Positions 51,158 to 51,958 of a DNA stretch of 51,958 bases are shown one piece after another. The notes beneath the pieces are model-generated. The model saw only the letters and a program-made list of their open reading frames with translations. It did no database searches and was not told the DNA's origin. This stretch comes from a bacterium (GTDB taxonomy: Bacteria; Planctomycetota; UBA1135; GCA-002686595). Both the position numbers and the translations under genes were made by a program. Position 1 is the first letter of the stretch, and each line of letters opens with the position of its first letter. The DNA lies in NCBI GenBank assembly GCA_024226735.1, contig JAAELL010000585.1, positions 1 to 51,958 of the forward strand, given 5' to 3'.

Positions 51158-51808
51158 ATGCAAAACACCGTCGACCTCGTGATCGAAGAACAGTTGACTT
51201 GGATGCGCAAAGTCGCGGCGGTGCACTTGCGTCGCAGCTTCACGAGTCCCGAGGTCGACGACCTCGTCCAGGATTGCCTGCTCAAGGCGCTGCGCGGATT
51301 CGACGCGAATACGTTCGAGTCGGTCGGAGCACTACGTAGTTGGCTGGCGACGATCCTGATCAACAAGGTTCGCGAGGATCGTCGCCGCGGCCAGGCGCAG
51401 AAGCGCGATGCGGGCGACGTCGCGGTCCTGTCCGACGTCGACGACGATCGCGTGCGCGCTCTGCGGTCGCGCGAACCGGACCCCTGCGACGTGGCGCGGG
51501 CACGCGAGTTCGAGCAGCGCCTGCGGTCCGTGTGGGGGCATCTGTCCGAACGCGATCGGCGTGTGATCGAGCTGCGCAAGGTGCGCGGACTGGGGTTCGA
51601 GGAGATCGCGCGGCGCATGGGGTTGGGCGCGTCGTCGTCGGCCCGAGCGCTCCTGACGCGCGGGTTGGCACGGCTCGCGGCGCGCGTGTCGAGCGTGCCG
51701 TGCGGCGACTCGTTCGGTCGCGGACGTTGTTCGGCATCTCGATCAACTTGCAGCAGGGTGCATCGTTGCCCTGCGGGCGCGAGCAGCCCTCGCCGCCGCC
51801 CTCGTTGA
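51158..51808 (+). CDS. ECF-type sigma-70 factor with an aberrant C-terminus
   Basis: The 216-residue protein is an ECF sigma factor: region 2 (FTSPEVDDLVQDCLLKALRG) and region 4 (LSERDRRVIELRKVRGLGFE, then EIARRMG). The sigma fold ends near residue 180 (LTRGLARLAARV). The last 35 residues (SSVPCGDSFGRGRCSASRST and onward, Cys/Arg/Ser-rich) look like the antisense of a real minus-strand coding sequence rather than natural protein. The original stop codon was probably lost at that join. The gene is divergent from the operon at 45803-50897, so it may control it, as ECF factors often do with neighbours. Confidence 0.8.
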   Translation: MQNTVDLVIEEQLTWMRKVAAVHLRRSFTSPEVDDLVQDCLLKALRGFDANTFESVGALRSWLATILINKVREDRRRGQAQKRDAGDVAVLSDVDDDRVRALRSREPDPCDVARAREFEQRLRSVWGHLSERDRRVIELRKVRGLGFEEIARRMGLGASSSARALLTRGLARLAARVSSVPCGDSFGRGRCSASRSTCSRVHRCPAGASSPRRRPR

Positions 51809-51956
51809 ACGTCGCACACGGGCCGGGGCAGCCCTGCTTGATGCAGTTGCTGCGCAGTACGCCGAGGATCTCAACGATCGCCTTGTCGCATCCGACGGTG
51901 GTGTTGGCGATCGAGCTTTCTACCTCTACAAACGAGAGCGCCCCCGCGTCATGACG
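51360..51956 (-). pseudogene. C-terminal part of a Cys-rich protein, running into the sigma-factor gene
   Basis: A minus-strand frame enters from the right edge and is open from 51956 to 51360. Its first 80 codons look like real protein: SFVEVESSIANTTVGCDKAI, VEILGVLRSNCIKQGCPGPC and PQGNDAPCCKLIEMPNNV, with seven cysteines. After about 51710 it becomes the arginine-rich antisense of the sigma factor. Its natural stop is missing, so a deletion has probably joined it tail to tail with the sigma gene. The 5' end lies outside the window. Confidence 0.5.
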
Positions 51957-51958
51957 CG

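Overview
The window is about 52 kb of high-GC bacterial DNA. It most resembles a deep-branching member of the Planctomycetota. The gene set points there: two giant secreted proteins that fuse a propeller dehydrogenase, HEAT repeats and a CxxCH cytochrome c; an ECF sigma factor fused through a membrane segment to an extracytoplasmic region; paralogous minor pseudopilins with a PilX-like partner; several secreted FG-GAP, Kelch, LamG and lamin-tail proteins that share a C-terminal 'Q-x-W-[YF]-R-D' module; and a small conserved protein with a PFPNWSEVL motif. No rRNA, tRNA, CRISPR array, prophage or insertion sequence was recognised. All assignments come from reading motifs; no database search was run.

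Layout. 1-9.8 kb: an amidohydrolase, a decayed ABC-permease/aminopeptidase locus, the ribosome-assembly GTPase rsgA behind a 15-bp minisatellite, a DUF3810 protein, a 1120-residue PVC-type cytochrome/dehydrogenase and a degenerate GGDEF protein. 9.8-18 kb (mostly minus strand): a secreted glucose/sorbosone dehydrogenase-like protein beside an internally deleted copy of itself, an AsmA-like protein, a broken secreted-protein gene, a lamin-tail protein and a DUF5060-type glycosidase. 18-22.4 kb: glyA overlapping a HAD phosphatase, then mtnA and a HAMP membrane protein on the other strand. 22.4-30.5 kb: the most striking block, a four-gene cassette (GspI/PilV-like, GspJ/PilW-like and PilX-like proteins plus a secreted HEAT protein) present twice in tandem and closed by a strong hairpin. 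30.6-38 kb: the sigma-factor fusion followed by minus-strand secreted proteins, two of them chimeric or broken. 38-45.8 kb: a phosphoenolpyruvate-hydrolase-like / Tm-1-like pair, a secreted VOC protein, a second giant PVC cytochrome and a broken macro/PARG-like gene. 45.8-52 kb: a minus-strand operon of a small Cys-containing secreted protein, a tetraheme UshA-like protein and a carboxypeptidase-regulatory-like protein, divergent from an ECF sigma factor whose 3' end runs into a convergent Cys-rich gene.

Two themes tie the window together. The first is the cell exterior: most genes carry signal peptides or membrane anchors, and two ECF sigma factors lie beside secreted-protein operons. The second is deletion. 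At least seven loci look like genes from which an internal piece has been removed while recognisable 5' and 3' ends remain (1454-2438, 9833-10174, 13052-13433, 33876-34370, 37353-37986, 45134-45816, and the 51.7 kb convergent junction). Either this lineage is remodelling accessory genes by small deletions, or the assembly has dropped segments. Both are testable.
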